The position numbers and the translations under genes are program-made. Of a stretch of 64,000 bases of DNA, positions 51,237 through 60,944 are shown in pieces. The notes below the pieces were generated by a model. That model saw nothing but the letters and a program-made list of their open reading frames with translations. It had not been told where the DNA came from and did no database searches. Numbering within the stretch: the stretch's first letter is position 1; every line of letters begins with the position of its first letter. The stretch is from Allobaculum mucilyticum. Its GTDB lineage: Bacteria > Bacillota_I > Bacilli_A > Erysipelotrichales > Erysipelotrichaceae. The stretch lies in the NCBI RefSeq assembly GCF_022701195.1, contig NZ_CP078089.1:2480001-2544000 (forward strand). Direction: 5' to 3'.

Positions 51237-54200
51237 ATGAACAGAAGAACGAATCTGCTTGCAGCCGTTTTAAGCCTTTCCATGACAGTCACCTCTGCAG
51301 CTTCCGCTATGCCGGTTCTGGCAGTGGATGGTGCAGATGCCATCGTACAGGCTGATGCCACGCTGATTGAAGAAACGATTTCTTTTCGAAAGACGACCGG
51401 CACCACAAATAAGTTCACTTTCTCTTCCGGAAACTGGGAAGCCGGAAATGATGAACATACCTGGTCGAAAACACCGGACAGTGCGAATCCGTCTGCGCTC
51501 TGGTATCAGGTTGATTTTGTCGGCAGCGAGATTGCGGTCTATGCAGGTAAAAACCGCCCGATGGGTAAAGTCGAATACTTCATCGACGGTGTGTCACAGG
51601 GAGTTTATGACCTGTACAATTCATCCAATATCAATTCCACGCTGATTGCGACCTTCAGCGGACTGAGTGAAAGCGCTCATGTATTCAAAGCTGTCGCAAA
51701 GGGCGAAAAGAACAGCAGTGCTGCTAACACTCTGATCGACTGCGCAAATGTCGTGATCAAACATGCGCCGTATACACTGACTTCGATTGCCAGTGAAGAA
51801 ACGCATTACGACATGTATGCCGGAGCAGTGCAGCAGCTCTCTATTGCGGCTGTTCCTGACTATGCCTCTCTCGGCACTCTGACGTACACATCCAGCGACA
51901 ACGATGTTCTGGCTGTATCCAGTACAGGTATGGTTACAGCAAAAAAAGCCGGAAATGCAACCGTATCTGTTTCTTCCGATGCTCTGCCGGCAGCAGCTCC
52001 GCTGCAGATTTCCTTTACAGTGACGCAGGCACAGGCTGAACTGTCCGGATCCATTGTTGATACAAACCATCAGTACACCCAGAGCACATATGATTCGGTA
52101 AAAACGATGGGAACTCTCAGCAAAACGCTGAGTGCATGGAAAAACGATAAAGCGGTCAGCCAGTTTGTCCTGGTTTCCAAAAACGCACCGCTGACTAACC
52201 TTACGATTTCCGCTTCGGATCTGAATGGCTCCGGTACCGCAAAAATTGCAAAGGAAAACGTAAAACTCGATTTCATCAAATCGACAAAAGCCTATAACGG
52301 CGCATTCCTTGGCTACGGCAGTACGACCCGTCCGGTCCCGGCAGATAACGGAACCAACCGTTCGGAATCTTCGGATATCCTCAACGGAAGCGATCCGATT
52401 ACGCTGCAGGCTTCGAGCGTTCAGCCAGTCTGGGTTGAAATTGCGGTACCGAAAGATGCTGCAGCTGGAACATATTCCGGAAAGATCACGGCAACAGCTG
52501 ACGGTCTCGAAGAGCCGATTGAATTCAGCTATACCGTCACCGTACAGGATGCAGTGCTTCCTGATGCGACTGACTTCAAAGATTCTTTTGATATCGAACT
52601 CTGGCAGTATCCATATTCTTCTGCTGAATACTATGGCGTAACGCCGTTCAGCGATGAGCACCTCGATCTGCTTCGCTCCAACATGGAGATTTACAAGGAG
52701 ATCGGCGGCCATGTCATCACTGCAACCATTTCTGAAGAAGCCTGGTCTGGTCAGACATATTCCGCTAATGACATCCACTATCCGTCCATGGTCAAGTGGA
52801 CGAAAAACAGCGATGGATCGTTCTCGTATGACTTCACCGACTTTGATAAATGGGTTTCCTTCTGCAAATCCATGGGCATCGGTGACAAGATTGTGCTTTA
52901 CTCCATTGCTCCATGGCATAACAGCTTTACCTACTGGGATAATGGAACGCTTGTAAAAGAAGCATTCACTCCAGGCAGTGCCCGCTATAACGAAGTCTGG
53001 GGCGATTTCCTGCAGAAGATGGGTGCCCATCTTGTACAGAAAGGCTGGTTTAATGACGCATATATTGGTATCGATGAGCGCGGCTTCAACACCAGTGCCT
53101 TTGATCTGATTGAGAACACGCAGATTTCGGATGGCCAGTATACGGTAACGTTCAAAACGACTGGTTCGATGGACGGCTTTACCAATGCAAGCAAATTTTC
53201 GATGGCTCTGCGTCTGACTGAACTGAACGTTGGTGATAACGCTGCAGCAGCTCATCCAAACGAATTTGCGGATCTGGTCCGCCAGCGTGAAGCCAAAGGT
53301 CTGCGCACGGCTCTCTATTCCTGCACCGAGCACAGTCCAGGAAACTTCTCGCTTTCCTCTCCGGTTGAATCGTACTGGGCTGTCATTAACGCTTCGGAAA
53401 ATACCGACGGATTCATGCGCTGGGCTTATGATGCCTGGGTTGCTGATCCGCTGCGCGATACAACACACAACGCCTTTGAACCCGGCGACTGCTTCCTGAT
53501 TTACCCGGATGAAAAAGATGCTGAAAACAAAGCGTCGAAACGTTCGCTGCGTCTTGCCCGCATGGCTGAAGGCGTACGCGATGCCAACAAGCTGCGCTTA
53601 ATGGCAAGAGAAATCCCGGATCTGGAAGGACCTGTTCAGAATCTCTACGATTCGCTCACAACAACAGCCGGCACTTCGCACTCTTACCTGGATGCTGCAA
53701 GAGTCAACAGTATGGGTACCGAGATGGATACCTTCAAAGCTGGCATTGACTCGCTGACAGAGCAGTACATTGCGAAGAAAGCAGGCGCAACGGATACAGT
53801 TACTTCCGTTACGATTACTGAACCACAGACGACTTCGCTGAAGATCGGTGAGATCGTTCAGCTGCAGGCAACAGTTGCTCCGGAAACGCTGAGCGATCAT
53901 CGTGTCACCTGGTCTTCTTCCGAGAACAGCATTGCTTCGGTTGATGAAAACGGTCTGGTTACCGCTAACGGAACCGGTTCAGTCATCATCACTGCAGCTT
54001 CTGTCAAAGACCCGACCAAAACCGACACCATTACGCTGAGCGTAACCCGTGCAGGTATTGATGTTTCCAAGCGCTATTCGGCATATTCCTTTGAAAACAA
54101 TGCCAATGACAGCTGGAGCAGCCGCAATGGAACCGCGATTGAACAGAGCGGAATTTCCTATGTTGACGGCTATTCCGGGAAAGCAATTCATCTCAATGCC

Positions 54201-56534
54201 GGCAGCGGTTTAAGCTTTGCCAAATCGGAAATCGGCAACGACGATCCATGGACCATTACGTACTGGGTCAAAGCGGATACGATTACCGGCAAATCCCTGG
54301 TTACCCAGGACAGCGAAGAAAAATTCGCTACTGCACTGAAGATGGCAGATGACAGAAATGCCGGCTTCCGTGTCGGTACTGGAGGCGAAGATGTTCTTAC
54401 ATTCGCCTATGGATTTGAAGCTGGTCAGTGGTATCACGTAGCCTGGACACAGTCCAAGACTAATGGTCTGAAACTGTATGTCAATGGCGAAGAATTTGCG
54501 ACCAACTCATGGACCAAAAATAACACCACAGTCATTCCAGCAGATATCCTGGGCAAGAGTGATTTTGCGGGAACAGTCGATGAACTCCGCATTTACAATG
54601 CCGAGCTGACAAAAGCTGAAATCGGTGTCGATCTGCTCAAGCAGGGTCTGAATGTCACTGCCCGCAACAAGACCATTCAGATTTCCAAAGACAGCAAGCC
54701 AACCTGGCAGATCCCTGTAACGCTCAACACGGATGAAGAACTTGAAATCACCTACACATCCAAAAATCCGGCTGTTGCAACGGTAAGCAGCACTGGTGTT
54801 GTTACCCCGGTCAATGTAGGAACGGCTGAAATTGAAGTCAAAGCCGGCTCCTATACCGAAACTGTAACGATTACTGTTGAACGTCAGATTACGCTGATGA
54901 AGACCGTTCCTTACTACGATCTTCCTGAAAAATTTGTGACTGACGTCCATAAACCCGCTGACGGCGATGCCAATCAGTATTTCGGTCAGCCGGATATGAT
55001 CCGTACAAAGACCGGTCGTCTGATCACTGCATTCCCGCAGGGTCATGGACATGGTCCGCTGATCATGAAATATTCGGATGATGACGGCGAAACCTGGATC
55101 CAGAAAAACGATATTCCTTCAAGCTGGGCAACTTCGATGGAGACCCCGACGATGTATGTTCTCAACCTGGCAGACGGTACTGAACGCATCATGCTGATTA
55201 CGGCTATGCCGAACTGGTCCGGAAACCAGAACGGCGGCTGGCGTACATCCTATTCGGATGACAACGGTGAAACCTGGACTGAATACCAGCTGTTCCATCC
55301 AAAGAATGAAGACGGATCCAACCGCTGGACGATCGTCGGCATGTCATCTCTGATTCAGCTCAAAGATGAAGACGGAAATGACAGACAGGCCTGGATGGGT
55401 ATCTATCACGATTACGGCTACACCAACTACAAGTCGATCCTGACGTTCGATGAAAACGGCAATGAACAGTGGAGCGATCCTGAACCGATCCTTTCGCCGT
55501 ACCGCAATATCGAATCCAGCAACCAGCTGTGCGAACTTGGTCTGTTCCGTTCGCCGGATGGCAAACGCATTGTTGCCCTGGCACGTAACCAGACGCATCA
55601 GGGATATGCCATGATGACCTATTCCGATGACGAAGGCGAAACCTGGAGCAAACCGACCAACCTGCCAGGAAACCTGGCTGGTGAACGTCATAAAGTCGTT
55701 TACGATCCAATCAGTGACCGTCTCGTTATTACATACCGTGACATTCTTTACGATAAAGATGGCAACGGTGTTCACGACAACTCCAATGACTGGGTTGCCG
55801 GTGAATGGGTTATGTGGGTCGGAAGCTATGAAGACCTGATGACACAGGGTGACGGCGACTATATGGTTACGATCGCCTACGACTATGCACCAAATGAAAA
55901 ATCCGGTGATACCGGTTATGCAGGACTGCTCGTACTGGATGACGGCACGCTGATGATGGACAGCTATGGACATTTCGATGAAGAATACTCCAAGAACCAT
56001 GGCAGTAACGTCCGTACCGACCGCTGCTACATCAAGTTTGCCAAGTTCAAACTCGGTGACATCGAAGAAACATACGGTCTTACCGATAAGACAGAACTGC
56101 GCACTTATGCAAGCTCGGATGCAGTCACTTCTGTAGAAGAAAGCGACTATACGCCAGCAAGCTACAAGCCATTCAAGGATGCGCTGGACGTGGCAAATGA
56201 AATCCTGAACGGTTCGTCCTACCAGCAGATCGAAGTTGACCGCGCTCTTGAAGCTTTACAGTCTGCCCGTGAATCACTTGTGAGAAGCGATGGCCTCTAC
56301 CGCAATCTGCTTGAAACGGCATGGAAGAAAGCAGACGGACTTGATCTTGCTTCCTATGCCATGACGGATGAAGAACGCAACGCCTTTGCGGCAGCAGCTG
56401 ATCATGCCAAAGAAATTCTCGACAGCAGCTCTGTTACACAGACAGACATTGATGCGGAAGCAGCAAGCCTGAATGCAAAACTGCTTACCCTCCGTCTCGA
56501 ACCTTCCAAAGACAAGCTCGACAAACTGAACTGA
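51237..56534 (+). CDS. Secreted multidomain glycosidase: GH123/DUF4091-like plus BNR sialidase-fold, Big2, LamG and FIVAR modules
   Basis: 1765 residues from ATG 51237 (GAAAGGA before it); an upstream frame start at 51159 would hide the signal peptide (1-29, cut near LAVDG). Modules: beta-sandwich carbohydrate-binding-like (about 36-178); Big2 (180-265); GH123/DUF4091-like (about 400-830) with Asp613-Glu614 in YIGIDERGF, matching the catalytic pair of beta-N-acetylgalactosaminidases; Big2 (852-940); LamG-like (945-1130); Big2 (1136-1215); BNR six-blade region (about 1225-1600) with three Asp boxes YSDDDGETW, YSDDNGETW, YSDDEGETW; two FIVAR-like helical modules (1638-1755). No FRIP motif is visible in the BNR part, so sialidase activity is doubtful. 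No LPXTG anchor. Likely acts on host glycans. Confidence 0.88.
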   Translation: MNRRTNLLAAVLSLSMTVTSAASAMPVLAVDGADAIVQADATLIEETISFRKTTGTTNKFTFSSGNWEAGNDEHTWSKTPDSANPSALWYQVDFVGSEIAVYAGKNRPMGKVEYFIDGVSQGVYDLYNSSNINSTLIATFSGLSESAHVFKAVAKGEKNSSAANTLIDCANVVIKHAPYTLTSIASEETHYDMYAGAVQQLSIAAVPDYASLGTLTYTSSDNDVLAVSSTGMVTAKKAGNATVSVSSDALPAAAPLQISFTVTQAQAELSGSIVDTNHQYTQSTYDSVKTMGTLSKTLSAWKNDKAVSQFVLVSKNAPLTNLTISASDLNGSGTAKIAKENVKLDFIKSTKAYNGAFLGYGSTTRPVPADNGTNRSESSDILNGSDPITLQASSVQPVWVEIAVPKDAAAGTYSGKITATADGLEEPIEFSYTVTVQDAVLPDATDFKDSFDIELWQYPYSSAEYYGVTPFSDEHLDLLRSNMEIYKEIGGHVITATISEEAWSGQTYSANDIHYPSMVKWTKNSDGSFSYDFTDFDKWVSFCKSMGIGDKIVLYSIAPWHNSFTYWDNGTLVKEAFTPGSARYNEVWGDFLQKMGAHLVQKGWFNDAYIGIDERGFNTSAFDLIENTQISDGQYTVTFKTTGSMDGFTNASKFSMALRLTELNVGDNAAAAHPNEFADLVRQREAKGLRTALYSCTEHSPGNFSLSSPVESYWAVINASENTDGFMRWAYDAWVADPLRDTTHNAFEPGDCFLIYPDEKDAENKASKRSLRLARMAEGVRDANKLRLMAREIPDLEGPVQNLYDSLTTTAGTSHSYLDAARVNSMGTEMDTFKAGIDSLTEQYIAKKAGATDTVTSVTITEPQTTSLKIGEIVQLQATVAPETLSDHRVTWSSSENSIASVDENGLVTANGTGSVIITAASVKDPTKTDTITLSVTRAGIDVSKRYSAYSFENNANDSWSSRNGTAIEQSGISYVDGYSGKAIHLNAGSGLSFAKSEIGNDDPWTITYWVKADTITGKSLVTQDSEEKFATALKMADDRNAGFRVGTGGEDVLTFAYGFEAGQWYHVAWTQSKTNGLKLYVNGEEFATNSWTKNNTTVIPADILGKSDFAGTVDELRIYNAELTKAEIGVDLLKQGLNVTARNKTIQISKDSKPTWQIPVTLNTDEELEITYTSKNPAVATVSSTGVVTPVNVGTAEIEVKAGSYTETVTITVERQITLMKTVPYYDLPEKFVTDVHKPADGDANQYFGQPDMIRTKTGRLITAFPQGHGHGPLIMKYSDDDGETWIQKNDIPSSWATSMETPTMYVLNLADGTERIMLITAMPNWSGNQNGGWRTSYSDDNGETWTEYQLFHPKNEDGSNRWTIVGMSSLIQLKDEDGNDRQAWMGIYHDYGYTNYKSILTFDENGNEQWSDPEPILSPYRNIESSNQLCELGLFRSPDGKRIVALARNQTHQGYAMMTYSDDEGETWSKPTNLPGNLAGERHKVVYDPISDRLVITYRDILYDKDGNGVHDNSNDWVAGEWVMWVGSYEDLMTQGDGDYMVTIAYDYAPNEKSGDTGYAGLLVLDDGTLMMDSYGHFDEEYSKNHGSNVRTDRCYIKFAKFKLGDIEETYGLTDKTELRTYASSDAVTSVEESDYTPASYKPFKDALDVANEILNGSSYQQIEVDRALEALQSARESLVRSDGLYRNLLETAWKKADGLDLASYAMTDEERNAFAAAADHAKEILDSSSVTQTDIDAEAASLNAKLLTLRLEPSKDKLDKLN

Positions 56535-56601
56535 ACACTGTCATAAAAACAGATGACCAGAAATCGCTTTTCTGATTTCTAAAGCTGAACACAGACATTA
56601 C

Positions 56602-56640
56602 GCCTTTTGCAGGTACTCCCCTGCAGAAGGCATTTTTGTT
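56602..56640 (+). terminator. Terminator after the GH123-BNR gene
   Basis: GCCTTTTGCAGG TACTCCC CTGCAGAAGGC then ATTTTTG. Confidence 0.85.
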
Positions 56641-56797
56641 CTGGAACGGAGAAATCACGCTGCAGGCCAGACAATGCAGCATAAACCAATGCGGTATGCG
56701 GTTACAAAGGGCACAAAGCGAGCAGTCTGAGGAAAAGAACCGGTTCCCGTCCTCATAAATCGTTGATCAATCAACAAAAAAGACATAGAATGCCTGC

Positions 56798-57310
56798 ATG
56801 AATCATTCACAGAGAATTCTCGAGTTTTTCATCACAGTTTCAACACTGGAAAAACAGATGAACCGCCTGCGTGCTGCGCATATGGCGAAGGCTGGACTGA
56901 ATGGAGCTGATCTGCTTCCTTTGATTGTTCTCTATAACAATCCGCAGGGGCTGCAGCCTGATGAGATTATCCGGATGACCAGTACAGACAAAGCTCAGGT
57001 TTCCCGTTCATTACGTCATCTGCGTGAAAAAGAGATGATCGAAAAAGAAAACGGATCACATTACCGGGCGAAGTATTCACTCAGCGAAAAAGGAAAAGAA
57101 CTGATGGAGCCTCTCGCACAGAAATGCGTGGAGATCTTTGAACAGGCTCACCTTGGTCATGACGAAGAGGAGTGGGAAGTTTTCTACTCGTTCTGCCGGG
57201 GAATGAGCTGCCAGATTGATGAAATGATTTCCCAGAGCAAAGATTCTTCTTCCGCACATTCCAATTCCCAAATGGATTCTGATGCGAAGAAAAAAGGAGA
57301 GAACAGATGA
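56798..57310 (+). CDS. MarR family transcriptional regulator
   Basis: 170 residues. Winged helix with GLQPDEIIRMTSTDKAQVSRSLRHLREKEMIEKEN and the wing HYRAKYSLSEKGKELM; helices on both sides form the dimer. Preferred DNA unknown. It overlaps the degV start by four bases, so the pair is one operon. In related bacteria a MarR protein (FabT) controls fatty acid genes, which fits the DegV partner; this is inference. Confidence 0.92.
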   Translation: MNHSQRILEFFITVSTLEKQMNRLRAAHMAKAGLNGADLLPLIVLYNNPQGLQPDEIIRMTSTDKAQVSRSLRHLREKEMIEKENGSHYRAKYSLSEKGKELMEPLAQKCVEIFEQAHLGHDEEEWEVFYSFCRGMSCQIDEMISQSKDSSSAHSNSQMDSDAKKKGENR

Positions 57311-58164
57311 TTTGGATTGTTACTGACAGTGCACAGGAGTATGAGCGCGACCCGGAGCGTGGATTTGAAGTTATTGATCTTCCCATGCTTCTAAACGGAA
57401 AACCCATGAAAGGAAAAATGGAAGACAGTGAATTCTATGACTGCCTGGCAGATTCGAACTGTGAACTCAAAACCAGTCAGCCATCACCAGCTGTTCTGGA
57501 ATCGGTATTCTCTGACCTTACTGCCAGAGGGGACGAAGTCATTGCGATCCTGGTCTCTTCCACACTGTCCGGAACATTCAACAGTGCCAGACTTGCCGCT
57601 GCAGATCTGAACGGAGTTTATCTTGTCGACAGCCATCAGGCCTGTCTGTCTCAGAGTGCTCTTGTCGCCTACGCTCTGCAGCTTCGCGATGAAGGTAAAT
57701 CTTCCAGCGAAATTGTTGAGAATCTCGAAGAGGCCAAGAAGCGCGTAAAACTGCTTGCAGTGCTTCCTTCTTTAGCACAGCTGAAAAAAGGCGGGCGGAT
57801 TTCTCCGCTTAAAGCAGCTGCAGCGGATCTTGCCAATATCAAACCGGTACTGACAATCGATGACAATGGAGATGTTGATGTCTGTGGAAAAACGCGAGGT
57901 ATGAAAAAGGCTATTCATCAGTGTGCAAAGCTCGCAGTTCATGCTGGTATTGATCTGAGCATGCCCGTTGTCCTTGCGATTTCTGGTCCGGATTCAGGAA
58001 GCGCAGAACTTCTTCGAAAAAATCTGGAAGAAGAACTTGAAGCAGCTACCGGAGAGAAGGTCACGATCGATGCTCCTGTTCATCCGCTTTCCAGGATGCT
58101 GATAATCCATACCGGTGTCGGCGGTACCGGTGTCGGCTTCTTCTGCAAAGAAAAGTCTGAATAG
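57307..58164 (+). CDS. DegV family (FakB-like) fatty-acid-binding protein
   Basis: 285 residues. DegV/FakB proteins hold a fatty acid for phosphorylation by FakA so that external fatty acids can be used. Motifs: IVTDSAQEY at the start, KTSQPSP, VSSTLSGTFNSAR with the head-group Ser/Thr, LKKGGRISP and the final VGGTGVGFFC. Coupled to the marR gene by ATGA overlap. fakA is not in this window. Confidence 0.94.
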   Translation: MIWIVTDSAQEYERDPERGFEVIDLPMLLNGKPMKGKMEDSEFYDCLADSNCELKTSQPSPAVLESVFSDLTARGDEVIAILVSSTLSGTFNSARLAAADLNGVYLVDSHQACLSQSALVAYALQLRDEGKSSSEIVENLEEAKKRVKLLAVLPSLAQLKKGGRISPLKAAAADLANIKPVLTIDDNGDVDVCGKTRGMKKAIHQCAKLAVHAGIDLSMPVVLAISGPDSGSAELLRKNLEEELEAATGEKVTIDAPVHPLSRMLIIHTGVGGTGVGFFCKEKSE

Positions 58165-58250
58165 AACTCAACGTTTGCGATCCGATAAGCCCCCTTGGGG
58201 TACTTGTGTAAGGGATCGAATGCAGAATCATGAATAACCACAAAAATCTG

Positions 58251-58296
58251 AAAACCGGCTTCCAGTCATGAGCAGACATGGAAGCCGGTTTTTCTG
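58251..58296 (+). terminator. Terminator after marR-degV
   Basis: AAAACCGGCTTCCA / TGGAAGCCGGTTTT with T5. Confidence 0.9.
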
Positions 58297-58398
58297 AGAA
58301 TACGAAGATTTAGTATCTTTTGATCGGCCTGGACAGATCGTTTCAGAGAGATCGAATACAAATTCGGAATTTTCACACTCATGTACTGATGGTGTGTG

Positions 58399-58412
58399 TG
58401 TAAGGGGTTACA
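58399..58412. promoter_or_regulatory. Isolated cre-like site
   Basis: TGTAAGGGGTTACA matches 13 of 14 positions of the CcpA cre consensus and is close to the site before the GH123-BNR gene. No gene starts near it on either strand now; the Fic gene ends toward it. Confidence 0.4.
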
Positions 58413-58517
58413 AAAATTGCGGTTATAGCGTTAGTTATTCTTGACGATCGGTTTTCCAGTCAGGATAATACAGGAACGTTTTAAGAACGGAGGATCGAAA
58501 AAAGACTTGCAGCAGTT

Positions 58518-58760
58518 TCAGGACTGATTCTTTTCGCAGCAAGCCTGAATGAACTCCTTCCTGAGACCATAGCGGAAATATTTTCCGTCCCGCTGCTTAT
58601 AAATCAGATCTTTGAATTTCTTAAGAAGTGCGTTGACCTGCGGCTTGGTCAGGTTCAAGTCGTTCTGCAAATTTTCTTTTTCTGGAAGAAATGCAGTCAG
58701 AACGCTCATTCTGGCAAGCTGATATAAGACGCACGCTCTCCTGGTTTGTTTGTAAGCTGC
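58518..58760 (-). pseudogene. Detached C-terminal winged-helix part of the Fic gene
   Basis: After the Fic stop codon TAA (58761-58763) the same frame stays open for 80 codons to 58518. It encodes ACVLYQLARMSVLTAFLPEK ... LTKPQVNALLKKFKDLIYKQ ... KYFRYGLRKEFIQAC, a winged helix like the one that closes many Fic proteins. An internal ATG at 58709 lacks a ribosome site. So one nonsense change, for example CAA to TAA, split the gene. Confidence 0.85.
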
Positions 58761-59729
58761 TTAATACTGTTTTTTTACGCAGTTATATTTATCGATCTGT
58801 TTCTTTAAGAGTTCAGTTTCATGATCGAGGCTCTGATTGAGTACGTGAATGAAGAACTGAATGAACGGTGTTAAATCACCGCGGTTTAGCGAATTTTCAC
58901 ACGTTTCAAAAGCTTTGTAATACGCCTGCCTTGAGCTGCGTGAAGCAAGAGACAGCTGAAATGAAAATGCCAGTTCATACTTTTTTGCCAGAAACAGAGT
59001 AGTCAGATAGCGGTTCATTCGTCCGTTTCCATCATAAAAAGGATGAATATAGCCAAACAGGAAGTGAAAGACCGCCGCTCGTAACAGGTGAGGGATTTCC
59101 TCATCTTCAACGATACGTAAAAAGGAATCCAGATCTTCTTCAATCTTTTCTTCAGACATACCACCTTTATGATAAGTTTTTATACCGCTGGCTATAAAAA
59201 CATCGTTTTTCGGGAACAGGCGGCCATCTGGAACGTTGTCAGGAGCTTCCTGATCAATGTCGTTATAAAGCATATCGTCATAGATGTTCCGGATTTGTGC
59301 AATCTCTTCTGGAAAGCGATGCGATTCACTGGAAAGCAGTCTGGAATACTGACGCAGCATTTCTGAGAAACGAAGGGAATAGTGGTCCATGCTGGACCAG
59401 GCCTCCTGCAGTTCCTGCCTGGAAGAATGGATATTTTCGATTTTGTTGCTGGATTCAATTTCCCGGAACATGAAGTCAGTCAGCAGTTCTTCCATTGCAT
59501 CCGATTGCTGCATGAGGTCATGGATCACAGAGTTTTTCTCAATAACAGAAACCAGACCGTTAATGATTTCCTTTGTTAATACGAAGAATGCCGGATAGTC
59601 GCCGACTCTGATGGGAAGCCGATACGTGGATTCAGAATTATTACGTTCCTGGTATTTCTGTTCAGCCAGCTTATCGCTCTGGTGGAAACAGGTTTCGAGA
59701 AGCTTATATGGTTCTGATGCGAGGGGCAC
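58761..59729 (-). CDS. Fic family AMPylase-like protein, truncated by an in-frame stop
   Basis: 322 residues from GTG 59729 (no ATG in the frame; AGGAG overlaps the codon). The Fic core HPFYDGNGRMNR (229-240) with catalytic His229 is complete, so it should bind ATP and could transfer AMP to a target. The N-terminal inhibitory motif SNKIEN (94-99; S/TxxxE-G/N) is present, a class II Fic. It ends KKQY at a TAA that interrupts the frame before the winged-helix domain. Two palindromes sit upstream. Truncation should remove DNA binding but keep the enzyme part. Confidence 0.9.
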   Translation of the reverse strand: MPLASEPYKLLETCFHQSDKLAEQKYQERNNSESTYRLPIRVGDYPAFFVLTKEIINGLVSVIEKNSVIHDLMQQSDAMEELLTDFMFREIESSNKIENIHSSRQELQEAWSSMDHYSLRFSEMLRQYSRLLSSESHRFPEEIAQIRNIYDDMLYNDIDQEAPDNVPDGRLFPKNDVFIASGIKTYHKGGMSEEKIEEDLDSFLRIVEDEEIPHLLRAAVFHFLFGYIHPFYDGNGRMNRYLTTLFLAKKYELAFSFQLSLASRSSRQAYYKAFETCENSLNRGDLTPFIQFFIHVLNQSLDHETELLKKQIDKYNCVKKQY

Positions 59730-59786
59730 CTCCTGTCTGATGACTGGATTCCTTCTGCGTTCTGCATGTACTTGTATTCTAAGGAG

Positions 59787-59875
59787 TTTCGCTAATCAAA
59801 ACGGGTGTTTTTGATTAGCGAAAGTACGTTTGCTTCCTTTCGCTGATCAAAAGTGAGGAATCTGATGAGCGAAAG
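59787..59875 (-). promoter_or_regulatory. Two operator-like palindromes upstream of the Fic gene
   Basis: Palindrome 1: TTTCGCTAATCAAAA (59787-59801) and TTTTGATTAGCGAAA (59809-59823), 15 bp perfect. Palindrome 2: CTTTCGCTGATCA (59837-59849) and TGATGAGCGAAAG (59863-59875), one mismatch. All four half-sites share TTCGCT-ATCA. They lie where the Fic promoter must be. Confidence 0.75.
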
Positions 59876-60063
59876 GGTAAGTCTTTCTGTTCGCCTGGTC
59901 TTACGGAATTTGTGTGTGGAGCGAAAAAACAGACTCGGTTTTCCAGCTTTTTTAAGCTGACTGTACCAGCTTTTTCTGTTCGTCTGAGAGTCGCTGCGAC
60001 TATGTTTGCACTGGAAAAATATTGACTAATTTTCATCAATTAGAACTTTCCCAATCAGCTAAA

Positions 60064-60768
60064 CTATACGGTCGGATTTTTGCGTGGACGACCATGTTTC
60101 CTTTTGGGCTGGTCTACTGGATCTGGTCGTGGAATCAGATCCAGTTTTTGAAGAATTTCTATCTGACCAGGATTCATCTTGATCAGTTCCCACTCATTAT
60201 CATTTTTTATTCTTTTGCCTCTTTGCAGGATATGCATGATTTTCTTATAGCTCATGTCCTCAAGGAGGCCTTTTTCGTCGAACAGGTTCAAAAGTCTGAA
60301 CGTGATGACGGTCGACAGAAAATCAATGAATTCGCTGCCGATCACTGAGTAGTCATCATGGACTCTGGTTACATCAAAGCCGAGGGCGTTCTTGTAGTAC
60401 CGCATAACGATCTCGATTTGCCAGCGATAACTATAGGTCTTCCAGGCATCTTCCGGAGACAGATCGACATCTGATTCAAAGACCACTGTTCCAAATGTAC
60501 GCTTTTTCTTTTCGTATTCTTCGAAATCGTACTTATCTTTACGATGCTTATCCAGCCAGTCCGTCTCCTCCTGAGCCGCTCTTCTCGGATCACGGAAACT
60601 GTAGAGCCATTTTTCCTTATTAGACAGCTTCTCTTTCTTAAACTGAATCGGTTCCATCTGCCCAAGAAAGCCGCAGCAGCCTTCGATCACGCCCTCGAAG
60701 TTATACATCTCATGATCGAAGGCAAGCTTGGCATTCCGATGAAGCGGGTTGAAGTAATGAAGCTGCAT
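60064..60768 (-). pseudogene. Transposase C-terminal fragment (IS1634/IS4-like, DDE)
   Basis: 234 residues of open frame. The YREK-type motif YSYRWQIEIVMRYYKNALGF with the catalytic Glu is present, and the end is a basic QPKRKHGRPRKNPTV. The two catalytic Asp residues lie in the deleted N-terminal part. Upstream on the same strand the true start MTITTINELY stops after ten codons. It cannot be an active transposase. Confidence 0.85.
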
Positions 60769-60857
60769 GAAATTTTTCAGAATCGAATTTATTTATAATT
60801 TTGCTTAATAAAGCTCGTTAATCGTAGTTATGGTCATTGAGCCAGGGGAAAATTAAA

Positions 60858-60884
60858 AAGAGAGCCTCGGAAAAAGGCTCTCTG
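60858..60884. terminator. Hairpin inside the deleted IS
   Basis: AGAGAGCCT CGGAAAA AGGCTCTCT; on the minus strand it is followed by T5, so it may stop transcription entering the transposase. Confidence 0.5.
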
Positions 60885-60944
60885 ATGGGATGAAATTTCA
60901 AAAACGAGCGATTTGTATAGTTAAGCTCATTGGGAAAGTTCTAA

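Larger units (their letters stand above)
60040..60944. mobile_element. Internally deleted IS (IS1634/IS4-like) with intact terminal repeats
   Basis: The 30-bp ends start TTAGAACTTTCCCAATCAGC (60040) and, reversed, TTAGAACTTTCCCAATGAGC (from 60944), two mismatches in all. TCAA flanks both sides, a possible 4-bp target duplication. The 905-bp element holds only the first ten codons of a transposase (MTITTINELY, at about 60829 on the minus strand) and its C-terminal half. Confidence 0.85.

Noticed and set aside
51621-53468. 615-codon antisense frame within the GH123-BNR gene
   Set aside because: Shadow of a well-supported sense gene.
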